A stretch of DNA of 6,617 nt. It comes from Spirochaetales bacterium (GTDB lineage: Bacteria; Spirochaetota; Spirochaetia; Treponematales; UBA12059). The position numbers and the translations under genes were made by a program. The stretch lies in NCBI GenBank assembly GCA_016938515.1, contig JAFGUM010000554.1, forward strand, positions 1 to 6,617, in the 5' to 3' direction. The notes beneath the pieces are model-generated. The model was given only the letters and a program-made list of their open reading frames with translations, was not told the DNA's origin and did not search any database. This document shows, piece after piece, positions 6,367 to 6,617 of this stretch. How positions within the stretch are numbered: the first letter of the stretch is position 1; each line of letters begins with the position of its first letter.

Positions 6367-6617
6367 GCAGATCCTGAAAACGAAGGGGACGTATTCCTCG
6401 TGCCGGATGGAGGAAATACCGATGGCACGATGATTGAGGTCGCAGAAAAGACTATTCTGTGGCTACGTTTTGACACCCACGGCAAGCAATGCCACGCATC
6501 AACTCCCCAGCTTGGAGCCAACACGCTGCTGGCATCCTCTTGGCTGGCTGTGAGGCTCAACGAGCTTCACGGAGATTTCCCGCTGTCCAATCCATTGTTT
6601 GATATCCCCCATTCTAC
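6361..6617 (+). pseudogene. M20 family metallopeptidase (DapE/ArgE-like), internal fragment: 5' lost at junction, 3' runs off window
   Basis: The plus-strand frame with codons beginning at 6364 reads as the middle of an M20 zinc hydrolase. A DVFLVPDGGN segment (about 6388-6417) carries the Asp expected to bind metal. It is followed by MIEVAEKTILWLRF (from 6430), then GKQCHASTPQLGANT, which contains the conserved His of the dimerisation domain that completes the active site in the partner subunit, then NPLFDIPHST at the window edge. The N-terminal half, with the H-x-D ligand, the bridging Asp and the catalytic Glu-Glu pair, is missing. The frame meets a stop at 6280-6282, and codons upstream of about 6361 lie over the amidase remnant and do not look like M20. 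M20 enzymes cleave amide bonds of small peptides or acyl amino acids; the precise substrate cannot be told here. Confidence 0.82.

Noticed and set aside
6409..6432. GGAGG followed by ATG at 6422 or 6430 as an internal start for the M20 fragment
   Set aside because: ATG 6422 is out of frame and ATG 6430 is too far (16 bases) from GGAGG; clear M20 sequence continues upstream, so this is chance.
6167..6560. Open frames of 88 codons (+) and 86 codons (-) spanning the amidase/M20 joint
   Set aside because: They are out of frame with both recognisable proteins and show no family features.

Overview
The window is a GC-rich bacterial chromosome segment with tightly packed genes. It holds a three-gene leftward cluster, one divergent rightward gene, and a broken region at the right end. 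No rRNA, tRNA, CRISPR array, transposase or prophage gene is visible. The organism cannot be named from the sequence. The two exported proteins, the Lon family member and the DUF4384 protein would fit a Spirochaetota-like bacterium, but this is an impression from protein style and not a demonstration.

Leftward cluster, transcribed right to left: a Cof-type HAD phosphatase (4802 to 3987); then an exported 769-residue protein with an N-terminal beta-propeller and a C-terminal NodB (polysaccharide deacetylase) fold whose catalytic residues appear to be missing (3917 to 1608); then the first 529 residues of an AAA_32/Lon-type ATP-dependent protease (1587 to 1), whose S16 protease domain lies beyond the left edge. 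Gaps are 69 and 20 nt, with clear Shine-Dalgarno sequences before the second and third genes and no convincing terminator between them, so they probably form one operon.

Divergent region 4803-4956: it carries a good sigma-70-type promoter candidate for the rightward gene, with a perfect 6+3+6 inverted repeat next to it. It also carries a weaker leftward promoter candidate that would make the phosphatase mRNA nearly leaderless. The rightward gene (4957-5919) encodes a 320-residue exported protein with a probable CsgG/FlgO-like N-terminal domain and a C-terminal DUF4384 domain.

Right end: the last 137 codons of an amidase-signature enzyme (leftward, 6366 to 5953) abut an internal piece of an M20 metallopeptidase (rightward, about 6361 to beyond 6617). 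Both genes have lost their 5' parts at the same place, near 6337-6364. This is the footprint of a deletion between two divergent genes, an inversion breakpoint, or an assembly chimera.

The two most notable items are the apparently dead deacetylase fused to a propeller in the Lon cluster, and the head-to-head double truncation. No wholly new system is evident.
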